A DNA stretch of 64,000 nt. It comes from Streptomyces daqingensis (GTDB lineage: Bacteria; Actinomycetota; Actinomycetes; Streptomycetales; Streptomycetaceae). The DNA lies in NCBI RefSeq assembly GCF_014645895.1, contig NZ_BMMP01000003.1:227949-291948 (forward strand), written 5' to 3'. The notes beneath the pieces are model-generated. The model had not been told where the DNA came from. It did no database searches and worked only from the letters and a program-made list of their open reading frames with translations. The translations under genes were made by a program, and so were the position numbers. Position 1 is the first letter of the stretch. Each line of letters begins with the position of its first letter. Positions 7,301 through 16,030 of this stretch are shown here, piece by piece.

Positions 7301-8973
7301 ACGGATTCCGCGTGGAGCTGGGTGAGATCGAGGCCTGCCTGCAGGCGCATCCCGCGGTCGCGCAGTCGGTCGCCGTCGCGTTCACCGAAGGACGCAGCGC
7401 GCTCGTCGCCGCAGTGGTCGAACGCACGCCGGAGCGGCCGCTGCCGGACGCGGCTGACACGGACGGCGGCACGGCGCAGCGGAACGTGTTCCTGCCGCCC
7501 CCGGCCGACGCCACGGCCGAGGACGGCCCGCACCTGCACGAGCACCACCTGGTGGAGGCGCTTCTCGCCGGTGTCGTCGAACCGCTTGTCGGGCAGGGGG
7601 CCTCGGGCGTCGGGGGGCGGGTCTGCGCCGAGCAGCAGCCCGTCGTGGACGTCTGGCTCGACTACCTGGCCGAACGCTCCGTCCTGGCACGTCACGCCGA
7701 CGGGACGTGCGAGCCCGGCCCGCGGTGGGCCGAGGTGACCGACGACGCCTGGATCAAGCAGGTGCGCGCCACCACGCACGGGACGCCCTTCGAGTCGGTC
7801 GCCACCGCGCTGGAGTGGGCCGTCCCGCTCTTCGCGGCGATCATGTCGGGCGACGCCGACGCCACGGCGCTTCTCGACGACCCCGTGCTCGCGCCCGAGG
7901 CCCTCAACGACCTGATGCCGGCGACGGCCGACTGCCTCCGGTCCGTCGCGGACGATCTGCAGGCCCGTGGCGGCGGCACCGCGCCGTCCGTCGCGGAGTG
8001 GGACGTGGCCGGCGGCCGGGGCGCCGCCCGGTTGCTCGACCAACTCCCGTCGGACGCCATCGAGTTCACCCTCCTCGGCGCCGCCGGGCCGACGCTGGCC
8101 AAGGCGGGGACGCTGCTGCGGGAGCGCGGGCATGACCCGCACACGGCGGTGCAGGGCGGCGCCGCCATCGCTGCCCAGCACGTGCACGCCTTCGACGCCG
8201 TCGTGGCGAACAACGTCCTGCACCGGATGTCCGACCCCGAGGCGGCCCTGGCCACCATGTCCCTGCTGCTCGCCCCGGGCGGCCGCCTCTACCTGCTCGA
8301 ACGCGGCCACCCGACCCCGCTCGCGCTGGTGACCGCACTGCCGCTCGAAGCGCGTGCGGGCCGGTTCGAGGAGGGCGGTTCACGCTCCGGCTGGCTCTAC
8401 GGGAGCGAGCGCTGGGCGGAGGCGTGCGCCGCGGCCGGACTGTGCGAGGTGACGGTGGTGCGCGCCGAGGCCACCGGCGAGATCCTGCTGCGCGCGGACC
8501 GGCCCGAGGCGGCGCGCGGAGTCGACGCGGACGAGCTCCGCCGCTGGGCGGCGGACCGGCTGCCCGAGCACATGGTGCCCGCCCATCTGACCGTGCTGCC
8601 CGCGCTGCCGCTCAGCGCCAACGGAAAGGTCGACCGCCGGCAGATCCGCACGTTGCTCGACCACTTCGTCGAGCGGCCCCGGGACGCGGGCGCCCCGCCG
8701 GCAGGGGACACCGAACTCTTCGTCGCCGAACGGTGGATGAAGCTGCTCGGGCTCGACTCGGTGAGCCGGGACGAGAACTTCTTCCGGCTCGGCGGCGACA
8801 GCCTGCTCGCGACGCGCTTCGTCGCCGAGGTACGCGAGGCGTGGGGCGTCGTACTGCCCATGCGCGAGGTGATGCGCACACCGACCGTCGCGGGACTCGG
8901 CGTGCTGATCGACCAGCTTGTGTCCGCCGAAGACGAGCTCGACGGCGACGACTGCGAAGAAGGTGCGGTGTGA
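4378..8973 (+). CDS. NRPS: CP-Cy-A(Cys)-MT/E-like-PCP (PchE-like)
   Basis: The 1531-residue protein begins with a carrier domain (Ser53 in ELGLQSLEL). Then comes a heterocyclisation domain from about residue 113 with the Cy motif D246-x4-D251-x2-S. The adenylation domain (about 575-990, TSGSTGLPKG near 722) has pocket residues DLWNLSLIW plus K, one change from the classic cysteine code DLYNLSLIWK. Between A8 and A10 lies an insertion of about 350 residues that resembles the methyltransferase-derived epimerase of PchE, with NNVLHRM and LLLAPGGRLYLLE but no clean glycine-rich SAM loop. A final PCP has Ser1475 in LGGDSL. ATG 4378 lies seven bases after AGGGGG. Role by analogy: condense the starter with Cys, cyclise to thiazoline and possibly epimerise. 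It overlaps the next gene by 4 bases (GTGA). Confidence 0.93.
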   Translation: MSSEHVEGGAETLAAAQSEEGRDALRRVVSELLGIELTVSDDDSNLFELGLQSLELMRLANQLSGGGAEVGFTQLSDDPRLAAWFELLTPGAVEAPAAQAPVPDEDPGERVETPFPLTPVQQAYLIGRGDEQPLGGVSCHAYMEFDASHVDLDRLERAVRALIERHPMLRVEFAADATQHIMAQSVWPGVTVHDMREVTTEEAQAAALALRERLSHRRLEVTRGEVIDVQVTRLPQGVDRLHFNVDLLASDLASIRVLLADLALLYDEPDHPEGLDTLTYTFGRYLADQEAARGPERERARAYWQERLPSLPNGPKLPLAVDPETVFAPRFVRRSCGLTADEWGVMERRAREAGLTPSAVLATAFALILGRWSGDERFLLNLPLFDRNVDAHPQIHRVVADFTGLVLLEVDLADGDGFAGRARAVQRQMHEDIGNAAYSGVDVLRDFIRADAETPRTAPVVFACDLSAPLVPDAFADRFGEAAWMISQTPQIWLDHQVYRNRDGGVLLVWDAVEELFPSGVLDAMMSAYEALVRGLLTASWDATAPQVPLPSAQWERRAEVNSSTRTVTDNLLHTQFFAGARERSGTPALLWGEDEAMTHGELARQALCVAGALAERGVGRGSYVAVTAPKGAQQIVATLGVLAAGAAYVPVGVDQPAERRDRILELSGASVVLDGSGLPDSAGHCGHSGAGVLPIDTALRARPLAAPVDADPGDTAYVIFTSGSTGLPKGVEVSHRAAVNTVEDINERFAVGADDRVLAVSALDFDLSVWDIFGFLAVGGAAVLVPESGRRDAAEWLALCRRHGVTVWNTVPALLDMALSANGDEPFPDALRLALLSGDWIGLDLPGRLARAADGRCRLVALGGATEAAIWSNAYEVTEVPDGWRSVPYGKPLRNQKFRVVDGRGRDCPDWVPGELWIGGTGVALGYRNDPVLTAERFPEHDGERWYRTGDLGRYWPDGNLEFLGRQDQQVKINGFRVELGEIEACLQAHPAVAQSVAVAFTEGRSALVAAVVERTPERPLPDAADTDGGTAQRNVFLPPPADATAEDGPHLHEHHLVEALLAGVVEPLVGQGASGVGGRVCAEQQPVVDVWLDYLAERSVLARHADGTCEPGPRWAEVTDDAWIKQVRATTHGTPFESVATALEWAVPLFAAIMSGDADATALLDDPVLAPEALNDLMPATADCLRSVADDLQARGGGTAPSVAEWDVAGGRGAARLLDQLPSDAIEFTLLGAAGPTLAKAGTLLRERGHDPHTAVQGGAAIAAQHVHAFDAVVANNVLHRMSDPEAALATMSLLLAPGGRLYLLERGHPTPLALVTALPLEARAGRFEEGGSRSGWLYGSERWAEACAAAGLCEVTVVRAEATGEILLRADRPEAARGVDADELRRWAADRLPEHMVPAHLTVLPALPLSANGKVDRRQIRTLLDHFVERPRDAGAPPAGDTELFVAERWMKLLGLDSVSRDENFFRLGGDSLLATRFVAEVREAWGVVLPMREVMRTPTVAGLGVLIDQLVSAEDELDGDDCEEGAV

Positions 8974-11900
8974 ACGCCAACGAACTGCTCGAGGAGTTCC
9001 GCGAGGCCGGCATCCGCCTGTGGCGTGAGGGGGACGCACTGCGTTTCCGCGGCCCCCGCGGCGCGATGGACGAGCGGCGCCTGGCAGAGCTGAAGCGCCT
9101 CAAGGCGGATCTGCTGCCCCTCGTGGCCGATGCCGACACGGGCCCCCGGCCGAAGCGGCCGCAGCACCACGACCCGGTCTGGCAGGACCGGCCCGAGGAG
9201 CGTGAACAGCCCTTCCCGCTCACCGACATCCAGTCGGCCTACCTGTTCGGCCGCAACGCGGGTTTCGACTACGGCGGGGTCTCCTGCCACGTCTACTTGG
9301 AGTTCGACTATCCGGCCGGTCTCGACGCGGAGCGGCTGCAGGACGCGTGGGACGGTCTGGTGCGGCGCCACGACACCTTGCGCACCGTCATCAGCGAGGA
9401 CGGTACCCAGCGTGTGCTGCCCGCACTCGAGGACACGGGCATCGCGGTCACCGACCTCCGCTCGGCGGCCGACGAGACGATCGACAAGACGATCACCGCC
9501 GTCCGCGACGAGCTCTCCCACAAGGTGCACCCCGCGGGCGAGCGCCCCATGTACGCCCTGCGCCTGACTCTGACCCCGCAGCGCAGCGTGCTGCACGTGT
9601 CGGTCGACTTCATGGCCCTCGACTGGCTCAGCATGCAGCAGGTGCTGACCGAGCTCGACTGCCGCTACCAGCAGCCGGACTGCGAACTGGCCCCGCTGGA
9701 CGCGACGTTCCGCGACTACGTGCTCGCCGAGCGCAGGCTGCGGGACACGGACCAGTACGCGCGCGACCGTGCGTACTGGTGGGACCGTATCGACGAACTG
9801 CCCGGCGCGCCGGCGCTGCCGCTGCGCGACGACCACGACCCGGCGACCGCTCCGCCCCGCTTCCGCAGGCTCACGGCGCAACTGGACAGCCGCGTGTGGC
9901 AGACGCTGAAGAAGCGGGCCGCCGAGCACGGAATCACCCCTGCCGCCGCGGTGGTGGCGGCGTACGCGGAGACGATCGGCCGCTGGAGCAGCACCGAGCG
10001 CTTCTGTCTCGGGCTGCCCGTGCTCAACCGCATGCCGCTGCACCCCCGAGTCGACCGGCTTCTCGGCGACTTCACCTCGCTGAGCCTGCTGGCCGTCGAG
10101 GGCGGTGACAGGACGGGCTTCGCCGAACGGGCCAGGGCTCTCGGGGAGCGCATGTTCGACGATCTCGACCATCGGCTGTTCAGCGGCGTCGAGGTGCTGC
10201 GCGAGCTCGCCCGGCGCCGCGGGCGCGAAGCGGCGGTGCTGCCCGTGGTGTTCACCGGCAGCATCGGCGTCGGGAGCGAGACCGTGTCGGCCGCGGGCCG
10301 CGACCCGCGCCCGGTCTACGGCATCAGCCAGACACCGCAGGTGTGGATCGACTGCCAGGTGGGCGACCCCTTCGGCGGTCTGGACATCAACTGGGACGTG
10401 CGGGAAGGGATCTTCCCCGACGGCATGGTCGACGCCATGTTCGCCGCCTTCACCGGACTCCTCGACCGCCTCGCCGGACGCGACGAGGCGTGGGAGGCCG
10501 TGGACCCGCAGCCGCTGCCGGAGCGTCAGCAGAGCGTGCGCGCCTCGTCCAACGCGACCGCGGCACCTGTCCCGCAGTGCCTCCTGCACGAACCGCTCGT
10601 GGCCTATGCGCGTGCCCACCCCGACCGGGTCGCGGTCGTCGACGCCGCCGGATCGCTCTCCTACGGGGAGTGGCTCGGGCGCGCGGCCGGCGTGGCCGAG
10701 CAGCTGAAGGCCGGAGGCTGCCGCCCCGGCGACCTCGTCGGCGTCCTCATCGACAAGTGCCGGGACCAGGCCGTAGGGGTGCTCGGCGTGCTGCTCGCGG
10801 GCGGCGTGTACGTACCGGTCGACCTCGGTCAGCCCACGGTCCGCCGGGACCGGATCCTCACCGGCTGCGGTGCCCGGTTCGTCGTCGCCGCCGGCGCCTC
10901 CGGCGAGGCGCCGCCGTCCGGCGTCCAGGCGGTCGACGTGACGGGCGTGCGGTCGGTGCCGTTGTCCGAGGTCCCCGAGGGATCCCCGGCGGCTCCCGAG
11001 GACCTCGCGTACGTCATGCACACATCGGGTTCGACCGGCGTGCCGAAGGGGGTGATGATCAGTCACCTCGCGGCCGCCAACACGGTGGACGACATCAACA
11101 AGCGCTTCGTCGTGGCCGAGGACGACCGGGTTCTGGGCCTGGCGGCGCTCAGCTTCGACCTCTCCGTCTACGACCTGTTCGGCCCGCCGGCCGTAGGTGC
11201 CACGCTGGTGCTGCCCGACCCGGCGCACCGGGGCAACCCCGCGCACTGGGCGGCGATGGTGGCCGAGCACGGCGTGACGCTGTGGAACTCGGTCCCCGCG
11301 CAGCTGCAGATGCTCATGCACTACCTCGACGTGGAACCCGCCGAGCTCGCCACCCTGCGGCTCGCGCTGCTGTCGGGCGACTGGATCCCGCTGTCGCTGC
11401 CCGGTCACGCGGGACGGCATCTGCCCTTCTGCGAGCTGGTCAGCCTGGGCGGAGCGACGGAGGCGGCGATCTGGTCGATCCACCACCGGATCGGGACCGT
11501 CGAACCGCACTGGCGCAGCATCCCCTACGGCGTACCGCTGGCGAACCAGCGCTTCCACGTGCTCGACGGCGCACTGCGCGACCGCCCGGACCTGGTGGCC
11601 GGTGAGCTGTACATCGCGGGGACAGGCCTGGCGGAGGGATACATCAACGACGCCGAGCGCACCGCGGAGCGGTTCTTCGACCACCCGGAGACGGGGGAGC
11701 GGCTCTATCGCACCGGCGACCTCGGCCGCTATCTGCCGGACGGCGAGATCGAGTTCATCGGGCGGGCGGACCAGCAGATCAAGATCCGCGGTCACCGGAT
11801 CGAACTCGGCGAGATCGAGGCGGTACTCGGGGAACACCCCGAGGTGGGCACCTGTGTGGTCCTCGCGGCGGGCGACAACGTGTTCGAGCGGGCGCTGATC

Positions 11901-13028
11901 GCCTTCGTGATCCCGAGCGAGCCGTCCGCATCCCCTGATCCCGCGCAGTTCGTCAGCTGGGTGGCCGACCGCCTGCCCGCGCACATGGTTCCCGCGCGGG
12001 TGCAGCTCATCGAGGCACTGCCGCTGACACCCAACGGAAAGGTCGACCGCAAGCGCCTGCTCGCGTCGGCACCCGCAGCCCAGGCCGGGCCGGCCCGGAG
12101 CACCGAGCCGCCGCGGCCGGGTGTGGAGCGCGAGCTCGCGGAGCTGTGGGCCGAGGTGCTCGGCGGCGGGCTGCCCGGACGTGAGCTGGGGTTCTTCGAT
12201 GCGGGGGGCAACTCGCTGCTCGCGGCGCGGTTCGTAGGGCAGGTGCGTGAGCGCGTCCCGTCGGCCGCTCAGATCACCTTCGACGTACTGCTGCGTGCGC
12301 TGCTGAGCACGCCGACGGTCGCGGCGCTCGCCGAGTGGCTGAGCTCCGACGCCGCGTCGGCGGGCGAGCCGGAGGCGAGTGCGGCCGTCCGGCGGTCGTC
12401 GCTGACCCCGCTGGGCGGCCAGGGGCAGGGCCCGGTGCGGCTGTTCGTGCACGACGTGACGGGAACTCCGGCCGCGTACGGCGCGCTGACCGGCGAACTC
12501 GCCACGGACGCACCGCTGTTCGGGATCGCGCTGCCCGAGGGGGACCTCACTCCGGGGCTCTCCGGACAGGACCTCGTCGAGGACCTCGCCGCCGGCTACG
12601 CGCGCGACGTGCGGGATGCCGGACACGATGAGGTGGAACTCATCGGCTACTGCCTCGGCGGCCCGGTCGCCCTGGAGCTGGCCAGGGCCCTGGACGAGGC
12701 GAACGTGGCGGTACGCCAGGTCACTCTGATCTCGGGCCACCGTGCTCCCTGCCCGGCACACGACGCCCTCCTGGCGGGCGACGCCTTCGCGCGTGTCGCC
12801 GACGCCGTGGCGAAGTACGAGCCTCAGCCGTACGCGGGGGACATCACGTTCCTGCGCCCGGCGGACGCCGCGCAGCCGCAGGACGACCTGGTCCGCTTCT
12901 GGCACGAGGTGTGCCTGGGCGAGGTGACGGTGCTCGACATTCCGGGCGATCACGTCAGCTGTCTCCAGCCGCCCCACGTCACGGGGCTGGCCGAGGAGAT
13001 CGCGCAGCCGCGGGGAGGCCGCTCGTGA
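8970..13028 (+). CDS. NRPS: TubC_N-Cy-A(Cys)-PCP-TE
   Basis: The GTG at 8970 overlaps the previous stop codon and opens a 1352-residue protein. Residues 1-55 match TubC-type N-terminal docking domains (NELLEEFREAGIRLWREGD). A heterocyclisation domain follows, with D213-x4-D218-x2-S221. The adenylation domain has pocket DLYNLSLIW plus K, the exact cysteine code I recall. The PCP serine is Ser1082 (GGNSL). The C-terminal 210 residues are an alpha/beta thioesterase whose nucleophile elbow reads GYCLGG, with Cys1228 in place of the usual serine. No methyltransferase is inserted, unlike PchF. It should add and cyclise a second cysteine and release the product, by hydrolysis or transfer. It overlaps the reductase gene by 4 bases, so the three are translationally coupled. 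Confidence 0.93.
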   Translation: MNANELLEEFREAGIRLWREGDALRFRGPRGAMDERRLAELKRLKADLLPLVADADTGPRPKRPQHHDPVWQDRPEEREQPFPLTDIQSAYLFGRNAGFDYGGVSCHVYLEFDYPAGLDAERLQDAWDGLVRRHDTLRTVISEDGTQRVLPALEDTGIAVTDLRSAADETIDKTITAVRDELSHKVHPAGERPMYALRLTLTPQRSVLHVSVDFMALDWLSMQQVLTELDCRYQQPDCELAPLDATFRDYVLAERRLRDTDQYARDRAYWWDRIDELPGAPALPLRDDHDPATAPPRFRRLTAQLDSRVWQTLKKRAAEHGITPAAAVVAAYAETIGRWSSTERFCLGLPVLNRMPLHPRVDRLLGDFTSLSLLAVEGGDRTGFAERARALGERMFDDLDHRLFSGVEVLRELARRRGREAAVLPVVFTGSIGVGSETVSAAGRDPRPVYGISQTPQVWIDCQVGDPFGGLDINWDVREGIFPDGMVDAMFAAFTGLLDRLAGRDEAWEAVDPQPLPERQQSVRASSNATAAPVPQCLLHEPLVAYARAHPDRVAVVDAAGSLSYGEWLGRAAGVAEQLKAGGCRPGDLVGVLIDKCRDQAVGVLGVLLAGGVYVPVDLGQPTVRRDRILTGCGARFVVAAGASGEAPPSGVQAVDVTGVRSVPLSEVPEGSPAAPEDLAYVMHTSGSTGVPKGVMISHLAAANTVDDINKRFVVAEDDRVLGLAALSFDLSVYDLFGPPAVGATLVLPDPAHRGNPAHWAAMVAEHGVTLWNSVPAQLQMLMHYLDVEPAELATLRLALLSGDWIPLSLPGHAGRHLPFCELVSLGGATEAAIWSIHHRIGTVEPHWRSIPYGVPLANQRFHVLDGALRDRPDLVAGELYIAGTGLAEGYINDAERTAERFFDHPETGERLYRTGDLGRYLPDGEIEFIGRADQQIKIRGHRIELGEIEAVLGEHPEVGTCVVLAAGDNVFERALIAFVIPSEPSASPDPAQFVSWVADRLPAHMVPARVQLIEALPLTPNGKVDRKRLLASAPAAQAGPARSTEPPRPGVERELAELWAEVLGGGLPGRELGFFDAGGNSLLAARFVGQVRERVPSAAQITFDVLLRALLSTPTVAALAEWLSSDAASAGEPEASAAVRRSSLTPLGGQGQGPVRLFVHDVTGTPAAYGALTGELATDAPLFGIALPEGDLTPGLSGQDLVEDLAAGYARDVRDAGHDEVELIGYCLGGPVALELARALDEANVAVRQVTLISGHRAPCPAHDALLAGDAFARVADAVAKYEPQPYAGDITFLRPADAAQPQDDLVRFWHEVCLGEVTVLDIPGDHVSCLQPPHVTGLAEEIAQPRGGRS

Positions 13029-14107
13029 GCGGCGTGACGCCGGGTCCGAAGCGCGTCGTCGTGTGCGGTACGCGCTTCGGGCAGATCTACCTGTCGGCTC
13101 TCGCCCGCGCACCTGAGCGCTACCGGCTCGCCGGCATCGTGGCCCGGGGCAGCGACCGGTCGGTGTCGCTCGCCAAGGAGTACGGCGTCCCGTTGTACGC
13201 CGGGGTGGAGGAACTCCCCGACGACATCGACGTGGCATGCGTCGTGGTGTCGACCGCGGTCGGCGGAGGGCCGGGCGCCGAGCTGGCGCGGGCCCTGCTC
13301 GCGCGGGGCATCCACGTGCTGCAGGAACACCCGCTGCACGCCGACGAGATGGCGGACTGTCTGCGCGCGGCGCGCCGCGCCGGGGTCCAGTACCGCGTGA
13401 ACACCTTCTATCCGTACCTCGAGCCGGTCCAGCGGTTCATCACGGCCGCGCGCCGCCTCGTGGAGCAGCGCCGGCCGGTGTTCGTCGACGCGATGTGCGC
13501 GGTGCAGGTCTCCTTCGACCTGCTCGACGTCCTGGCCGGGATCTTCGACGGACTGCGGCCCTGGTCGCTGTCGCCGCCCGCCGGCGGCGCCGGCCGTCCG
13601 CTGGTCAGTGTGGACGGGCAGGTCGCGGGCGTACCGCTGACGCTGCGTGTGGAGAACCGGATGCAGGCGGGGGACGACAGCAGCAGCCTGCTGCTGCACC
13701 GGATCACGGTCGGCACCGACGCGGGCAACCTGATGCTGGCCAACACCCACGGCCCGGTGATCTGGAGCCCGACGCTCAACACCCCGCCGGACACGACGGG
13801 TCAGCTCTTCCCGACGGGAGCGGACGCTCAGGAGCGGTGGCCGGCCGGTCTCGGGATCACCGGCGAGTACGTCGGCGCCGCCGAGACGCCGACCTGGCTG
13901 ACCGCAGTGGACGAGGTGTGGGGGCGCGGGGTGCTCGCTGCCCTGGACGAACTCTGCGAGCGCGTCGACACCGGCGCGGACCCTCTGCACGGCAGTCAGC
14001 GCCCTCTCGCCGTGGCCCGCGCCTGGACGGAGCTGACGCAGGCCCTGGGGTATCCGGAGGTGGTTCGGCCCGACCCCGGGGAGCCGCTGTCAGCTGCTGA
14101 TCTGTAG
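13025..14107 (+). CDS. thiazolinyl imide reductase
   Basis: The 360-residue protein starts at GTG 13025 inside a GTGA overlap with the NRPS stop. Its N-terminus is a Rossmann strand, PKRVVVCGTRFGQIYLSAL, typical of Gfo/Idh-like thiazolinyl imide reductases such as PchG, Irp3 and YbtU. IDVACVVVSTAVGG, HVLQEHPLH and QYRVNTFYPY follow in family order. These enzymes use NADPH to reduce one NRPS-bound thiazoline to a thiazolidine, acting in trans on the carrier-bound intermediate. Its presence is the best single sign that the NRPS line makes a pyochelin/yersiniabactin-like heterocycle chain. Length is normal for the family (about 350-380). Confidence 0.93.
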   Translation: MSGVTPGPKRVVVCGTRFGQIYLSALARAPERYRLAGIVARGSDRSVSLAKEYGVPLYAGVEELPDDIDVACVVVSTAVGGGPGAELARALLARGIHVLQEHPLHADEMADCLRAARRAGVQYRVNTFYPYLEPVQRFITAARRLVEQRRPVFVDAMCAVQVSFDLLDVLAGIFDGLRPWSLSPPAGGAGRPLVSVDGQVAGVPLTLRVENRMQAGDDSSSLLLHRITVGTDAGNLMLANTHGPVIWSPTLNTPPDTTGQLFPTGADAQERWPAGLGITGEYVGAAETPTWLTAVDEVWGRGVLAALDELCERVDTGADPLHGSQRPLAVARAWTELTQALGYPEVVRPDPGEPLSAADL

Positions 14108-14200
14108 CGCGTCCGGCGTGCCGATATTGCCGGTGGTCTCGCGGGTCCCGGAGCGGTACATTGATATCGGAACGCGTTTCTAAAAGGAGATGGGAGACCG
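14108..14200. promoter_or_regulatory. promoter region of transport operon with spaced dyad
   Basis: The gap between the reductase and the ABC genes is AT-richer than its surroundings. It contains CCGATAT at 14121-14127 and its inverse ATATCGG at 14164-14170. A good ribosome site, AAGGAGA, precedes ATG 14201. The dyad is consistent with an operator or looped site; this is weak evidence. It suggests a separate promoter for the transport genes. Confidence 0.4.
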
Positions 14201-16030
14201 ATGACCACGATCGACCCTGCTGAACTGAGGGAGCGGTCCGAGCCGTTATCGGGGGACGATCCCGCGCCCGCGGCGAAGCCGAGCATGGTGAAGATCCTGC
14301 GCTCGCACGTGTGGAGCTTCGCGGCCGTCGTGATCCTGCAGGTCGTCGGCGCTCTCGCGGGCCTCGCCCCGCTCCTCGCGGTCGTCGAGCTGGCGCGCAC
14401 GATGCTGGCGCCCGGCCCGGTCGACGAAGGCCACGTCTGGAACGTCGTGATCGCGGGCGCGGCGGGCCTGTTCCTCCGGCTGCTGTTCACGGCCGCTTCG
14501 TCCGGCATCGGGCATGTCCTGGACGGCAAGGTGCAGCTGACGTTCCGCCGTCAACTCGCCGCACAGCTGGGACGTGTACCGATCGGCTGGTTCTCCCGCC
14601 GCAGGACCGGCGAGCTGGCGAAAGTGGTGGGCGAGGACGTCAGCGCCGTGCACCCGTTCATCGCCCACACCCCCGGTGAGCTCGTCTCCGCGTTCGTGGT
14701 GCCGCTGGCCTCGCTGATCTACCTGTTCACGATCGACTGGCGGCTCACGCTGATCACGCTGATCCCCGTGTTCCTCGCCGTCGCGCTCGTCCCCCTGATG
14801 ATGACGCCGAAGCGGCTGCGCGAGCAGGAGGAGTTCGACACGGCCATGGGGCGGATCTCCAACTCCGTCGTCGAGTTCGTGGAGGGCATCTCGGTGGTCA
14901 AGGCGTTCGGCGGGTCGCAGCGCGCCCACCGGAAGTTCCTCACGGCGGCGGACGGTTTCGTCACCATCTTCAACCGGTGGGTGCACGGCATCTCCAGGAT
15001 CGCCGCGGGGATGCAGCTCGCCCTGTCGCCCCCCTTCGTGCTCCTCGTTGTGCTGATCGGCGGAACCACCCTGATCACCGGCGGCAGCCTGGCCCCGGCC
15101 GACCTGCTGCCCTTCCTGCTGCTCGGCCTCGGTCTGACCGCCCCGGTCGCGGCCCTCGGCCACGGCTTCGACGAGATGCAGGCCGCCGGGCGCGCGGTCG
15201 GCCGGATCCGGGAAGTCCTCGAAGTGGATCCGCTGCCCCAGTCACCGCACCCCGCCGAACCTCAGGGGCACCGGGTGGAGCTGCGCGACGTCCGCTTCGC
15301 CTACGACGAGGACCACGAGGTGCTGCGCGGCATCGACCTGGTGCTCGAACCGGGGACGGTCACCGCCGTGGTGGGGCCCTCGGGCAGTGGCAAGTCCACT
15401 CTGGTCCAGCTGCTGCCGCGGTTCTTCGACCCGACCCATGGCTCGGTCACCCTCGGCGGGGTCGATCTGCGCGAGCTGGCCGGCCGGGACCTGTACCGGA
15501 AGGTCTCCTTCGTCTTCCAGGACGTCCGGCTGCTGCGCGCGAGCGTCGCGGAGAACATCGCGCTCGCGGTCCCGCAAGCCGAACTGGAGGACGTGGTACG
15601 CGCCGCCAAGCTGGCCAACATCCACGAGCGCATCCTCGAACTGCCCCGCGGATACGACTCGGTGATCGGTGAGGACGCCGGTCTCTCCGGCGGAGAGGCC
15701 CAGCGGATCGCGATCGCGCGTGCCCTGCTCGCCGACGCACCGGTCCTGGTGCTCGACGAGGCGACCGCGTTCGCCGACCCGCAGACCGAGCAGGCCGTGC
15801 GCCAGGCCCTGGCGACTCTGGGGAGCGACCGGACCGTCCTGGTCATCGCCCACCGCCTGGAGACGATCGCCGACGCCGACACCGTCGTCATGCTGGAGAG
15901 CGGTCAGGTCGTGGAGCGCGGCAGGCCGTCCGAACTCCTTGCGGCGGACGGCAAGTTCGCGGCGTTCTGGCAAACCCACCGCTCGGCCGTCGCCGCCGAC
16001 GGCGACCTGCGAGGAGACGAGTCCCGATGA
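14201..16030 (+). CDS. ABC transporter permease-ATPase 1 (YbtP/Q-like)
   Basis: This 609-residue protein fuses an N-terminal six-helix membrane domain (about 30-340) to an ATPase domain. Walker A is GPSGSGKST at 392-400, the signature LSGGEAQR starts near 495, Walker B is VLVLDEAT, and the H-loop is VIAHR. It pairs with the next gene as a heterodimer, in the manner of YbtP/YbtQ and IrtA/IrtB. Those exporter-fold proteins import or export siderophores. Codon 16 is TTA (14246-14248), the rare leucine codon read by the bldA tRNA in Streptomyces, so translation may depend on development stage. The start at ATG 14201 follows AAGGAGA. The stop overlaps the next start (ATGA). Substrate direction cannot be read from the sequence. 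Confidence 0.9.
   Translation: MTTIDPAELRERSEPLSGDDPAPAAKPSMVKILRSHVWSFAAVVILQVVGALAGLAPLLAVVELARTMLAPGPVDEGHVWNVVIAGAAGLFLRLLFTAASSGIGHVLDGKVQLTFRRQLAAQLGRVPIGWFSRRRTGELAKVVGEDVSAVHPFIAHTPGELVSAFVVPLASLIYLFTIDWRLTLITLIPVFLAVALVPLMMTPKRLREQEEFDTAMGRISNSVVEFVEGISVVKAFGGSQRAHRKFLTAADGFVTIFNRWVHGISRIAAGMQLALSPPFVLLVVLIGGTTLITGGSLAPADLLPFLLLGLGLTAPVAALGHGFDEMQAAGRAVGRIREVLEVDPLPQSPHPAEPQGHRVELRDVRFAYDEDHEVLRGIDLVLEPGTVTAVVGPSGSGKSTLVQLLPRFFDPTHGSVTLGGVDLRELAGRDLYRKVSFVFQDVRLLRASVAENIALAVPQAELEDVVRAAKLANIHERILELPRGYDSVIGEDAGLSGGEAQRIAIARALLADAPVLVLDEATAFADPQTEQAVRQALATLGSDRTVLVIAHRLETIADADTVVMLESGQVVERGRPSELLAADGKFAAFWQTHRSAVAADGDLRGDESR

Noticed and set aside
8397..13238. Very long open frame on the minus strand opposite the NRPS genes (also 4534-8310)
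   Set aside because: These are shadows of strongly GC-biased NRPS coding sequence: no domain, Arg/Gly/His-rich composition, and the plus-strand frames carry complete NRPS motifs.
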